Assembly: GCA_030652315.1 (NCBI GenBank)
Contig: JAUSAX010000092.1
Span: 1-40,181, forward strand
Length of the DNA: 40,181 nt
Origin: Afipia sp.
GTDB taxonomy: Bacteria > Pseudomonadota > Alphaproteobacteria > Rhizobiales > Xanthobacteraceae
Reading direction: 5' to 3'
The position numbers were made by a program, and so were the translations under genes. Within the stretch, counting starts at the first letter, position 1, and every line of letters starts with the position of its first letter. Shown piece after piece: positions 17,103 to 25,720 of this stretch. The notes below the pieces were generated by a model. The model saw nothing but the letters and a program-made list of their open reading frames with translations. It was not told where the DNA came from and ran no database searches.

Positions 17103-18332
17103 ATGTCTGACCTGATCATCCTGACCCCCGACAACGTCGAGGCGTCACTGCCTGACGTGCCCAAACTGGTCCAGTTTGCACTCGAGTTAGCATCCAATCT
17201 CCGGCGCGGGACGCTTGATATCACCCTGCCGGATGGCCGCGTGGTGCGCTGCGGCGGACTTGAGCCCGGCCCCGCCGCGCAGATGACGATCTACAGCTAC
17301 GGCTTCGCATGGCGGCTTGCCCGCGGCGGCGACATCGGTATCGCCGAGGCCTATCTGCGCCGCGAATGGGATACGCCGAACCTGACGCAGTTCCTCTACA
17401 TCTTCTGCGTCAATCACGACCTGATCCAGACGATGCTTGGCGACAAACCGATCGCGCGCTTCGTGCAGTCGGCTCGTCATTGGTTCAACCGCAACACCAA
17501 GCGGCAGGCGCGCCGCAACATCTATGCGCATTATGACATCGGCAACTCGTTCTACTCGGCGTGGCTCGACCCGAGCATGACCTATTCGTCGGCGCTGTTC
17601 GAAGACGGCACCAGCGACCTCACCGCCGCGCAGCACAACAAGTACCGGCGGCTCGCGGAGGCGATCAATTTGCAACCCGGACAGAGGGTACTTGAGATCG
17701 GTTGCGGCTGGGGCGGCTTCGCGGAATATGCTGCCAAGAATTACGACGTCAGGGTTGTCGGGCTGACCATCAGCACCGAGCAGCGCGACTTCGCGCAGAA
17801 GCGGATGCAGGTCGCGGGGCTGAGCGACAAGGTCGAGATCAGGTTCCAGGATTACCGCGACGAGCGCGGGCAATATGACCGGATTGCCTCCATCGAAATG
17901 ATCGAGGCCGTCGGCGAGCAGTTCTGGCCGCAATATTTCACCCAGTTGCGCGATCGCCTGGTCCCGGGCGGCTTCGCGGGAATTCAGGCGATCACCATTC
18001 AGGACAAGCTCTTCAGCGCCTACCGGCGCGAGGTCGACTTCATCCAGCGTTACGTTTTCCCCGGCGGAATGCTGCCGTCGCCGCAGGTGCTGAAATCGCT
18101 CGGCGAGAAGTTCGGTGTTCCTGTTATCCGCGAGCGCATTTTTGGAGAAGATTATGCCAAGACGCTTGCGACATGGAGAGACAACTTCCGCGCGGCGTGG
18201 CCGAACCTGATGCCTCTCGGATTCGACGAGCGCTTCCGTCGGCTGTGGGAATACTACCTCGCGTATTGCGAGGCCGGATTCCTGTCCGGCAACATCGACG
18301 TTCGTCAGGTCGTGTTCGCCAAATCGGGTTAA
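17103..18332 (+). CDS. cyclopropane-fatty-acid-synthase-like SAM methyltransferase
   Basis: This 409-residue Mycolic_acid_cyclopropane_synthase family enzyme methylates the double bond of unsaturated fatty acyl chains in phospholipids using S-adenosylmethionine. The substrate-site segment AHYDIGNSFYSAWLDPSMTY (142-161) and SAM motif I VLEIGCGWG (196-204) are intact. The late motif DFIQRYVFPGGMLPS is also present. In the conserved EHVG motif of E. coli Cfa the His is Ala here (SIEMIEAVGEQFW), a form I associate with alphaproteobacterial paralogues. The product might therefore be a cyclopropane, or a methyl-branched chain feeding a furan-type lipid. It follows DUF1365 by 12 bp and completes the operon. 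Confidence 0.88.
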   Translation: MSDLIILTPDNVEASLPDVPKLVQFALELASNLRRGTLDITLPDGRVVRCGGLEPGPAAQMTIYSYGFAWRLARGGDIGIAEAYLRREWDTPNLTQFLYIFCVNHDLIQTMLGDKPIARFVQSARHWFNRNTKRQARRNIYAHYDIGNSFYSAWLDPSMTYSSALFEDGTSDLTAAQHNKYRRLAEAINLQPGQRVLEIGCGWGGFAEYAAKNYDVRVVGLTISTEQRDFAQKRMQVAGLSDKVEIRFQDYRDERGQYDRIASIEMIEAVGEQFWPQYFTQLRDRLVPGGFAGIQAITIQDKLFSAYRREVDFIQRYVFPGGMLPSPQVLKSLGEKFGVPVIRERIFGEDYAKTLATWRDNFRAAWPNLMPLGFDERFRRLWEYYLAYCEAGFLSGNIDVRQVVFAKSG

Positions 18333-18467
18333 CCAAGGCCGAAACACAGCAGATCACGCCTGCACGCGCTGCCCTTGTCGGAACGGCAGGTGGCCTCTAG
18401 GTTGTGGGTGCATAAGCTCATCCTTCCTTTGCCTCCTGACACAGCCGGTCCCAGGTCCTTCAATATC

Positions 18468-19508
18468 ATGCACATTCGCAAAGACGTCATCGACGCTATC
18501 GGCAACACTCCGCTCATTAAGCTGAAACGCGCTTCCGAAGAGACCGGTTGCACCATCCTCGGCAAGGCTGAGTTCATGAATCCGGGGCAGTCGGTAAAGG
18601 ACCGCGCCGGGAAGCAGATGATCCTCGAGGCAGAGAAGCGCGGCGAGCTCAAGCCCGGCGGCCTTGTGGTTGAGAGCACCGCCGGCAACACCGGCATCGG
18701 CCTCGCGCTCGTCGCAGCCGCGCGCGGCTACCGCACCATCATCGTCATCCCGGAAACGCAAAGCCAGGAAAAGAAGGACGTGCTGCGGCTGCTCGGCGCG
18801 GAACTGGTGGAAGTACCGGCACTGCCGTTCAGCAATCCGAACAATTACCAGCACGTCGGCCGCCGTCTCGCCGACCAACTGCGCAAGACCGAAAAGAACG
18901 GCGTCATCTTCGCCGACCAGTGGAACAACCTCGACAACCGCAAGGCTCATTACGTCTCGACCGGTCCTGAAATCTGGGACCAGACGGATGGCAAGGTCGA
19001 CGGCTTCATCTGCTCCATCGGCAGCGGCGGAACGCTTGCGGGAACGGCGACTTTCCTGCGCGAAAAGAAGAAGGACATCATGATCGGCGTAGCCGATCCG
19101 CGCGGCGCCGCGATGTACAACTACTTCGATCACGGCGAGGTCAAGTCGACGGAAGGCGGCTCGATCACCGAAGGCATCGGCCTTGGGCGCGTCACTGCGA
19201 TCATCGAGGACGTCAAGGTCGACAAGGCCTATCTCATCGAAGACGCGGAAGCCGTGCCGATCGTATTCGACCTTCTCGAACATGAGGGCATCTGCGTCGG
19301 CGGTTCCTCCGGCATCAATATCGCGGGCGCCATCCGTCTGGCGAAGGATCTTGGGCCCGGCCACACCATCGTGACCGTCCTTGCCGACTACGGCACCCGC
19401 TACCAGTCGAAGCTGTTCAATCCGGACTTCCTGCGCTCGAAGAATTTGCCGGTACCGGCGTGGCTGGAGCGCAAGAGCACCATCAAGCCGCCGTTCGAGA
19501 AGGTGTAG
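18468..19508 (+). CDS. cysK: cysteine synthase (O-acetylserine sulfhydrylase family)
   Basis: This 346-residue PLP enzyme makes cysteine from O-acetylserine and sulfide. The chosen start (ATG 18468) gives MHIRKDVIDAIGNTPLIKLK, the standard beginning of the family. The upstream in-frame extension to 18375 depends on a TTG and is not homologous. The PLP Lys is Lys44 in NPGQSVKDRAGKQ, the substrate loop is STAGNTGIG, and the phosphate-binding Gly loop is GSGGTLAGTATF. The C-terminal region after LADYGTRYQSKLFNPDF is somewhat longer than in CysK of E. coli, as in other alphaproteobacterial members. Cystathionine beta-synthase-like activity cannot be excluded, but no CBS domain is present. It has its own upstream gap of 135 bp. 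Confidence 0.87.
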   Translation: MHIRKDVIDAIGNTPLIKLKRASEETGCTILGKAEFMNPGQSVKDRAGKQMILEAEKRGELKPGGLVVESTAGNTGIGLALVAAARGYRTIIVIPETQSQEKKDVLRLLGAELVEVPALPFSNPNNYQHVGRRLADQLRKTEKNGVIFADQWNNLDNRKAHYVSTGPEIWDQTDGKVDGFICSIGSGGTLAGTATFLREKKKDIMIGVADPRGAAMYNYFDHGEVKSTEGGSITEGIGLGRVTAIIEDVKVDKAYLIEDAEAVPIVFDLLEHEGICVGGSSGINIAGAIRLAKDLGPGHTIVTVLADYGTRYQSKLFNPDFLRSKNLPVPAWLERKSTIKPPFEKV

Positions 19509-19521
19509 GCCTTAAAGCGAC

Positions 19522-19628
19522 GTCATTCCGGGGCGCGAGCGTTTGCGAGCGAGCCCGGAATCTCGCAGTTGCTTCCGATGAACTCTTCTGGATTCCGGGG
19601 CCGCGTGAAGAACGCGTCCCGGAATGAC
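19522..19628. repeat. palindromic intergenic repeat, GTCATTCCGGG family
   Basis: The outer arms GTCATTCCGGG (19522-19532) and CCCGGAATGAC (19618-19628) are exact inverted copies. The inner segments CCCGGAATC (19554-19562) and GATTCCGGG (19591-19599) also pair. It fills the gap between the convergent cysteine synthase and aapP genes, ending 15 bp before the aapP stop. It could act as a two-way terminator or mRNA 3' stabiliser. Confidence 0.85.
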
Positions 19629-19642
19629 AACCTGGGCGACTA

Positions 19643-20383
19643 TCACCGCAAAATCTGGCTGAGAAACAGCTTCGTCCGCGCGTGCTGTGGATTCGCGAAG
19701 AACTCGTTCGGCGTATTCGCTTCGACAATCTGACCGGCGTCCATGAACACGACGCGATCCGCGACCTCGCGGGCGAAGCCCATCTCGTGGGTGACCACCA
19801 GCATGGTCATCCCCTCTCGCGCGAGATCGACCATGGTGTCGAGCACTTCCTTGACCATTTCAGGATCGAGCGCCGACGTCGGCTCGTCGAACAGCATCAC
19901 CTTGGGATTCATGGTCAGCGCGCGCGCAATCGCCACGCGCTGCTGCTGCCCGCCTGAAATCTGGCCGGGATACTTGTCGGCCTTGTCGGGTATCCGCACG
20001 CGTTCGAGATATTTCATCGCCGCCGCTTCCGCTTCCTTCTTCGGAATGTTGCGCACCCAGATCGGCGCCAGCGTGCAGTTTTCCAGCACCGTCAGATGCG
20101 GAAACAGATTGAAGCTCTGGAACACCATCCCGACTTCGCGGCGCACGTCGTCCACCCGACGCAGGTTCGGCCCGAGCTCGATGCCATCGATGATGATGCG
20201 GCCTTCCTGAAATTCCTCCAGCGCGTTGATGCAGCGGATCAGCGTCGATTTGCCGGAGCCTGACGGTCCGCAAACAACGATGCGTTCGCCGCGACCAACG
20301 GTCATGTCGATGTCGCGCAGCACGTGAAAATCGCCGAACCACTTGTTGAGGCCCGAGATGCTGACAATGGGATCTGCGGTCAT
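19643..20383 (-). CDS. aapP: general L-amino acid ABC transporter, ATP-binding protein
   Basis: This 246-residue polar-amino-acid-type ATPase has Walker [10 protein letters not shown] (39-47), signature ISGGQ (142-146), Walker B VMLFDE (162-167) and switch His199 in VTHEMG. It powers uptake by the AapQ-AapM permease pair. It is last in the aapJQMP operon, 9 bp after aapM. Length is typical. The close resemblance to the Rhizobium AapP/GlnQ group plus the full operon makes the assignment firm, though amino-acid range is by analogy. Confidence 0.93.
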   Translation of the reverse strand: MTADPIVSISGLNKWFGDFHVLRDIDMTVGRGERIVVCGPSGSGKSTLIRCINALEEFQEGRIIIDGIELGPNLRRVDDVRREVGMVFQSFNLFPHLTVLENCTLAPIWVRNIPKKEAEAAAMKYLERVRIPDKADKYPGQISGGQQQRVAIARALTMNPKVMLFDEPTSALDPEMVKEVLDTMVDLAREGMTMLVVTHEMGFAREVADRVVFMDAGQIVEANTPNEFFANPQHARTKLFLSQILR

Positions 20384-20392
20384 GATTTCATC

Positions 20393-21916
20393 TCAGACGT
20401 TCTTGTGAACATTCAACCGGCGTTCCACGAACAGCGAATAGCGCGACATTCCGAAGCAGAACACGAAATAGATTATGCCCGTGAAGGCAAAGCCGGTGAA
20501 CAATGTCGTCGGCGTCGCCCAATTCGGATCGGCGAAGGACGCGCGCAACTGCCCGAGCAGATCGAAGATCGCCACGATCAGCACCAGCGTCGTGTCCTTG
20601 AACAGCGCGATGAAACTGTTGACGAGAGCCGGAATGACATTCCGCAACGCCTGCGGCATCACGATCAGGCCAGTGGTTTTCCAGTAAGACAGGCCGAGCG
20701 CATTCGCCGCTTCCGGCTGCCCGCGGGGAACGGCCTGCAAACCGCCGCGAATGACCTCGGCATTGTATGCGCCGGCGAAAAGCGCGATGCCGATCAGCAC
20801 GCGCACCAAACCATCGACAGTGAAGTTGCCCGGCAGGAACAGCGGCAGCATGTAGGTGGCGAAGAACAGCACGGTGATCAGCGGCACGCCGCGCCAGAAC
20901 TCGATGAAGGCAATCGAGAACACGCGGATCAGCGGGATGGTCGAACGGCGGCCAAGCGCCAGCACGATGCCGACCGGCATCGACGCGACAATGCCGGTGA
21001 CCGACACCACGAGCGTCACAAGCAGGCCGCCCCACGACCGTGTATCGACAATCGGCAGGCCGCCCTGATCGAGGCGCATCACCTTGATGACGATGGCGAT
21101 GCCGACAAAGATCGCAATGCTGCGAAATAGTCCCCGCCACCCGTTGCGAAATCCGCCGGTGAAGAAGAACACAAGCAGCGATACGATGACCGCGGTTGCA
21201 GTCAGATCCGCCCACAGCGGCGAATGGAAGCGCTCGGTGTAATCGCGCAGCCACTCCAGCGGCCACACCAGCCAGCCGAGCCCCTCGCCGAACCACGCAA
21301 GCGCCTTTCCGACCAATGCGACCGGCTGGCTTAACCAGCCGCGACTGATCGTTGCTCCCGCGCCCGCGAGTTGGTTACCCGCGTCCACAAGGCTGGACGC
21401 GAATCCCGATCCAAGATCGGCGACCCAGTGTACGGCAAAACCTTTCAGGCCGCCGCCGCGCAGCAGAAAAAAACCGATCACGGGATAAGCTGCGAAGAAC
21501 AGTCCGGAGTTGAGGGCTTTGGCAGGTGCGCGCGGGATTAGCAGCGGCAGCAGCAGCAGCGCGCCGAGCGCGAACGTGAGATTGACCCGCCAGCGTTCCT
21601 CCGCCGGATAGAAGCCGTAGATGAACTGGTCGAACTTCGCCTGAATGTATGGCCAGCATGCCCCGACCACGTGCCCTACGTTCGACTCAAGGCAGGCGTT
21701 TCGATCGCTGCCCTGCCACACCGCGTCGACCAGCAGGAATTTCACGACAGGCACAAGGATCAGCCACAGCAGCACGGCTCCGATGAGCGTCATTGCGATG
21801 TTGAGCGATGAATTGAACAGCCGTTCGCGCGCAAAGCCGATCACGCCCGTCGTCCTGACGGGAGCGCGGCGCGGCTCGACGATGTTTTGCCGGATGAAGG
21901 CTGCCTGCTCGATCAT
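20393..21916 (-). CDS. aapM: general L-amino acid ABC transporter, permease AapM, with a long extra segment
   Basis: This 507-residue inner-membrane permease has the conserved binding-protein-dependent permease core at the C-terminal end (about 295-500), with the ATPase-coupling EAA loop EAANALGLS (402-410). The N-terminal part (MIEQAAFIRQ; helix about 40-63; PYIQAKFDQFIYGFYPAEERWR) matches AapM. Rhizobium AapM is, as I recall it, about 380 residues. Here roughly residues 155-282 are additional, containing Gly/Trp-rich amphipathic sequence (AGAGATISRGWLSQPVALVG) and two further hydrophobic helices. The ATG overlaps the aapQ stop by 4 bp (ATGA). The extra segment is in frame and of normal codon character, so it appears functional and may be a feature of this family branch. 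Confidence 0.9.
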   Translation of the reverse strand: MIEQAAFIRQNIVEPRRAPVRTTGVIGFARERLFNSSLNIAMTLIGAVLLWLILVPVVKFLLVDAVWQGSDRNACLESNVGHVVGACWPYIQAKFDQFIYGFYPAEERWRVNLTFALGALLLLPLLIPRAPAKALNSGLFFAAYPVIGFFLLRGGGLKGFAVHWVADLGSGFASSLVDAGNQLAGAGATISRGWLSQPVALVGKALAWFGEGLGWLVWPLEWLRDYTERFHSPLWADLTATAVIVSLLVFFFTGGFRNGWRGLFRSIAIFVGIAIVIKVMRLDQGGLPIVDTRSWGGLLVTLVVSVTGIVASMPVGIVLALGRRSTIPLIRVFSIAFIEFWRGVPLITVLFFATYMLPLFLPGNFTVDGLVRVLIGIALFAGAYNAEVIRGGLQAVPRGQPEAANALGLSYWKTTGLIVMPQALRNVIPALVNSFIALFKDTTLVLIVAIFDLLGQLRASFADPNWATPTTLFTGFAFTGIIYFVFCFGMSRYSLFVERRLNVHKNV

Positions 21917-23118
21917 GCGGCAAGGCTCCTGTTCAGACGCCAGCCGTAGAAACTCATGATCGCGCTCGTGACCAGCGAGATCAGCAGATAGACGCCCATG
22001 GTGAGCGCGATGATCTCAACCGCCTGCCCGGTCTGGCTCAACGCCGTTCCGGCAAACACGGAGAACAGGTCGGGGTAACCGATCGCGACCGCGAGCGACG
22101 AGTTCTTGGTGAGATTGAGATATTGATTGGTCAGCGGCGGCAGGATCACGCGCATCGCCTGCGGGATGATGACCAGCCGCAACGTCTGTCCGCGCGACAG
22201 GCCAAGCGACGCGCCGGCTTCCATCTGCCCCTTCGGCACAGATTGCAGACCGGCACGGACGATTTCGGCGATGAACGCCGCGGTGTAGGTCGACAGTGCG
22301 ATGGTCAAGGCTGCGAATTCCGGCAGGACTTTCGCGCCGCCGACGAAGTTGAACCCTTTCAACTGCGGCATCTCGAAGGTGACGGGCGCGCCGAAGATCG
22401 CCACGGCCAGCGCGGGCAAGCCGATCAGCATGGCCAGCACGAACGGCCAGATCGTGAGCTTCTCTCCGGCGACGAACAACTGGCGACGCGCGTAGGCGCG
22501 CATCGCAAGCGATGCGACGATGCCGATCCCAATCGCCACGACGAACACGCCGAACGGTTGCTGCGGGACAGGATCGGGAACAATCAGGCCGCGATTGCTC
22601 AGGAACACAGTTCCGAACAGCGAGACGCTCTGGCGCGGGCTTGGCAGCGTCGCCAGCACGGCCAGATACCAGAACAGAATCTGGAACAGCAGCGGCAGAT
22701 TGCGGATCAGTTCGACATAGCCGCCGGCAATCCGCGCCAGCAGCCAGTTCGGCGACAGACGCCCCAGCGCGACGAGCACGCCGATGATCGTCGCGATCAC
22801 GATGCCGATGATGGACACCAGCAGCGTGTTCAGCAGGCCTACAACGAAAACACGTGCGTAGGAGTCGCTTTCGGTAAACGGGATCAGCGCCTGACTGACC
22901 GCGAAGCCTGCGGTGTTCGACATGAAGCCGAAACCGGACGCGATCCGCTGGGTCTGAAGGTTGGCCCTTGCATTATCGACGATTTCGTAGCCGACCCAGA
23001 CGACGAGCGCGACGAACAGGATCTGCACGACCACGCCGCCCCACCCCGCCTGGCCGCCCAGCGCACGGCGTAGCCGCGCGACCAGTTGCAGCGGGGGCTT
23101 GCGGGGCTCATTGGCCAT
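21913..23118 (-). CDS. aapQ: general L-amino acid ABC transporter, permease AapQ
   Basis: This 401-residue inner-membrane permease starts with a basic cytoplasmic region (PRKPPLQLVARLRRALGG) and a first helix (GWGGVVVQILFVALVVWVGY). It has a large insertion typical of AapQ between early helices (ANLQTQRIASGFGFMSNTAG and SNRGLIVPDPVPQQPFG). The permease core ends with the EAA loop EAGASLGLSRGQTLRLVIIP. It pairs with AapM to form the channel. It starts 18 bp after aapJ and overlaps aapM by 4 bp, which fits tight operon translation. Confidence 0.92.
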   Translation of the reverse strand: MANEPRKPPLQLVARLRRALGGQAGWGGVVVQILFVALVVWVGYEIVDNARANLQTQRIASGFGFMSNTAGFAVSQALIPFTESDSYARVFVVGLLNTLLVSIIGIVIATIIGVLVALGRLSPNWLLARIAGGYVELIRNLPLLFQILFWYLAVLATLPSPRQSVSLFGTVFLSNRGLIVPDPVPQQPFGVFVVAIGIGIVASLAMRAYARRQLFVAGEKLTIWPFVLAMLIGLPALAVAIFGAPVTFEMPQLKGFNFVGGAKVLPEFAALTIALSTYTAAFIAEIVRAGLQSVPKGQMEAGASLGLSRGQTLRLVIIPQAMRVILPPLTNQYLNLTKNSSLAVAIGYPDLFSVFAGTALSQTGQAVEIIALTMGVYLLISLVTSAIMSFYGWRLNRSLAA

Positions 23119-23136
23119 CGCCGCGTCCGGCGGCGC

Positions 23137-24177
23137 TTAGCGAATCGGCGGCGCGTACTGCAGCCCGCCCTGATTCCAGAGCTTGTTCAATCCGCGCGCG
23201 ATGCCGAGCTTCGAACCTGCGCCCACGTGGCGATCAAAGGATTCGCCGTAGTTGCCTGTCGCCTTGATGATCCGCGTGACCCAGTCCTTCGTCAGGCCGA
23301 GTTGCTCACCGAGATTGCCGTCAGTGCCGAACATCCGCTTCAGTTCTGGCTTGCTCGATTTTGCCATCTCATCAACGTTCTTCTGCGTGATGGCATATTC
23401 CTCGGCATTGATCATCGCGAACAATGTCCACTTCACGATATCGAACCACTGGTCGTCGCCGTGACGGACCACCGGGCCAAGCGGTTCCTTGGAGATCACT
23501 TCAGGCAGGACGGCGTGGTCGTTCGGCGCAGCGACCTTGAGACGCTCGGCATACAGTTGCGAGACGTCGGACGTGAACACATCGCAACGGCCCGACTCAT
23601 AAGCCTTCAATGTCTCGTCCGCGGTGCCGAACGCGATCAGCTCGTACTTCATGTTGTTGCCCTTGAAGTAATCCGAGGTGTTCTGTTCGTTCGTCGTGCC
23701 GGTCTGAACGCAGATCGATGCGCCGTTCAGTTCCAGCGCCGAATTGACCTTGAGCGACTTGCGGATCATGAAGCCCTGCCCGTCGTAATAGGAAATGCCG
23801 GTGTAGTTCAGGCCCAGCGAGGTGTCGCGCGACAGCGTCCATGTCGAATTGCGCGAGAGCACATCGATTTCGCCCGACTGGAGAGCCGTGAAGCGATCCT
23901 TCGCCGACAGCGGCACGAATTTCACTTTGCTCGGATCGTTGAAAATCGCTGCCGCGAGGGCGCGGCAGACATCGACATCGAGGCCTATCCAGTTGCCCTT
24001 GTCATCGGGTGCCGAGAAACCGGGCAATCCCTGGCTGACGCCACAGGACAGAGTGCCCCGGTCCTTCACGCCCTGCAGCGTTCCCCGGTCTTTGGGCTTG
24101 TCCTGAGTCTGGGCAAGGGCGGACTGGACGGCAAATGCCGAGACAATCGAAATAAGAGCGAGCGATACCCGTTTCAT
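23137..24177 (-). CDS. aapJ: general L-amino acid ABC transporter, periplasmic binding protein
   Basis: This 346-residue extracellular solute-binding protein of family 3 is first in the aap operon. ATG 24177 is preceded by an AAAGG ribosome site and gives a signal peptide (MKRVSLALISIVSAFAVQSA) cut after ALA. The mature protein shows the family landmarks GTLSCGVSQGLPGFSAPDDK, GLDVDVCRALAAAIF and SGEIDVLSRNSTWTLSRD. It should capture a wide range of L-amino acids in the periplasm and deliver them to AapQM. Family length is normal. Regulation in Rhizobium is by nitrogen control, but I see no clear sigma-54 site in the 224-bp gap upstream. Confidence 0.93.
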   Translation of the reverse strand: MKRVSLALISIVSAFAVQSALAQTQDKPKDRGTLQGVKDRGTLSCGVSQGLPGFSAPDDKGNWIGLDVDVCRALAAAIFNDPSKVKFVPLSAKDRFTALQSGEIDVLSRNSTWTLSRDTSLGLNYTGISYYDGQGFMIRKSLKVNSALELNGASICVQTGTTNEQNTSDYFKGNNMKYELIAFGTADETLKAYESGRCDVFTSDVSQLYAERLKVAAPNDHAVLPEVISKEPLGPVVRHGDDQWFDIVKWTLFAMINAEEYAITQKNVDEMAKSSKPELKRMFGTDGNLGEQLGLTKDWVTRIIKATGNYGESFDRHVGAGSKLGIARGLNKLWNQGGLQYAPPIR

Positions 24178-24401
24178 AGAAAGACCTTTCCCGATAGTCC
24201 GGCACTGGCGACGACAACGTCGCGCGGGGCCAAACGATCCTGCTGATGCGTGCGAAACCTAGCTAAATATCTGGTCTGCATAACAGAACGCCGAGCGTGA
24301 CGGGTCAAGGGGTTGACGTCGGCCATCACGGTCAGCTTACTGAGCATACCATTCATAGGCAGCGGCGGCGTATTGGTCATGTCGAGCAACGCTGCGGCAA
24401 G

Positions 24402-25718
24402 ATGTCTTCCACAAGTGATCAACATATGAATTCCCGAAAAGACGACCGACCTTCCGCACCGCTCGATCCACAGACAGAGCTGGTAACGTCCGGTCGCGAC
24501 ACCCTTGCGCAAAAGGGTTTCATCAATCCGCCCATCGTGCGCGGGTCAACGGTGCTCTATCCGACCGCCGAAGATCTCCACGCGCACCGCGGAGAATTTC
24601 AGTACGGCCGGCACGGGACGCCGACCACACGGGCGCTCCAGCAGGCCCTTATGGCCCTTGAGGGACCGAACTGCGCCGGTGTGGGACTGGCGCCGTCCGG
24701 GGTCGCTGCGATTTCCACAGCGTTGTTGGCGATTCTCAAGGCCGGCGATCATTTGCTCGTCATCGACAGTTCGTACCGTCCCACCCGGAATTTCTGCGAT
24801 ACCCTGCTCAAGCGCTATGGCATCGAAACCACCTATTTCGATCCGCTGATCGGAGCCGGGATCGAAAAGCTGTTCAAGCCGAACACCCGGGCCGTCCTGG
24901 TCGAAGCGCCCGGATCGCAGTCATTCGAGATGCCGGATATTCCGGCCATCGCCGCCGTCGCTCATGCCAAGGGCGCGCTGGTCGTCGATGACAACACCTG
25001 GGCAACGCCCCTGTTTCACCGCTCGCTCGATCAGGGCGTCGACATCAGCATCCAGGCCGGGACGAAATATATCGGCGGCCATTCCGACATCATGTTCGGG
25101 ACCATTTCCGCCAACGCGAAGACGTGGCCATTGATCGCCGAGGCGATCCGGCTGCTCGGTGTGTGCGCCGGACCTGATGATGTGTTTCTCGCACTGCGCG
25201 GGCTCCGGACATTGGCCGTGCGCCTCGCCCATCACCAGCAAGCCGGTCTCGACATGGCGCGCTGGTTCGCTGCGCGTCCGGAAGTTCTGCGGGTGATCCA
25301 TCCGGCGCTCGAAAGCGATCCCGGGCATGCAATCTGGAAACGCGATTTCACCGGCGCCACGGGGCTGTTCAGCATCGTGCTGAAGCCTGCGTCAAAGCAG
25401 GCGGTCGATGCGTTTCTCGACACCGTCACGCTGTTCGGCATGGGTTATTCGTGGGGCGGCTTCGAAAGCCTCGTCATCCCGTTCGACTGCTCGTCGTATC
25501 GAACCGCGACGACATGGAATCCGGGCGGTCCCACCCTGCGCTTCCACATCGGGCTCGAGAATCTGGATGACCTGAAAGCCGATCTGGCGCGCGGCTTCGA
25601 CGCGCTGAAGGCAGCGAAGTCAGCCAGAGTTCTCTACCGTCATTGCGAGGAGCCCTTGCGACGAAGCAATCCAGTTCTTGCTTGTCGCTCTGGATTTCTT
25701 CGCTTGCGCTCGCAATGA
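24402..25718 (+). CDS. metC: cystathionine beta-lyase, C-terminus extended into a repeat
   Basis: This 438-residue Cys/Met-metabolism PLP enzyme cleaves cystathionine to homocysteine, pyruvate and ammonia. The PLP lysine is Lys222 in QAGTKYIGGHSD. The family segments RHGTPTTRALQQAL, PSGVAAISTAL and GYSWGGFESLVIP are present. I use ATG 24402; ATG 24426 is equally possible since neither has a strong ribosome site, and codons from 24297 have no family similarity. The true enzyme ends near residue 412. Residues about 413-438 (YRHCEEPLRRSNPVLACRSG and on) are read from a palindromic intergenic repeat that supplies the stop codon, so the original stop was probably lost or displaced. It is convergent with the LAB_N gene, whose stop abuts the same repeat. 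Confidence 0.88.
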   Translation: MSSTSDQHMNSRKDDRPSAPLDPQTELVTSGRDTLAQKGFINPPIVRGSTVLYPTAEDLHAHRGEFQYGRHGTPTTRALQQALMALEGPNCAGVGLAPSGVAAISTALLAILKAGDHLLVIDSSYRPTRNFCDTLLKRYGIETTYFDPLIGAGIEKLFKPNTRAVLVEAPGSQSFEMPDIPAIAAVAHAKGALVVDDNTWATPLFHRSLDQGVDISIQAGTKYIGGHSDIMFGTISANAKTWPLIAEAIRLLGVCAGPDDVFLALRGLRTLAVRLAHHQQAGLDMARWFAARPEVLRVIHPALESDPGHAIWKRDFTGATGLFSIVLKPASKQAVDAFLDTVTLFGMGYSWGGFESLVIPFDCSSYRTATTWNPGGPTLRFHIGLENLDDLKADLARGFDALKAAKSARVLYRHCEEPLRRSNPVLACRSGFLRLRSQ

Positions 25719-25720
25719 CG
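25639..25720. repeat. palindromic repeat, CGTCATTGCGAG family, copy B, overlapping metC 3' end
   Basis: The outer arms CGTCATTGCGAG (25639-25650) and CTCGCAATGACG (25709-25720) are exact inverted copies and identical to those of copy A at 2511-2631. The inner arms GAAGCAATCCAG (25664-25675) and CTGGATTTCTTC (25690-25701) have one mismatch. The metC TGA (25716-25718) lies in the right arm, and the LAB_N gene stop begins at 25721, directly beside the element. Confidence 0.9.

Noticed and set aside
17187..19364. Minus-strand frames of 386 and 336 codons opposite the CFA-like and cysteine synthase genes
   Set aside because: They mirror well-defined enzymes on the plus strand and show no recognisable fold or ribosome site.
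24178..24401. Possible SAM-II or other riboswitch ahead of metC, or sigma-54 site ahead of aapJ
   Set aside because: Neither the conserved SAM-II pseudoknot sequence nor a GG-N10-GC spaced sigma-54 element could be found by reading.
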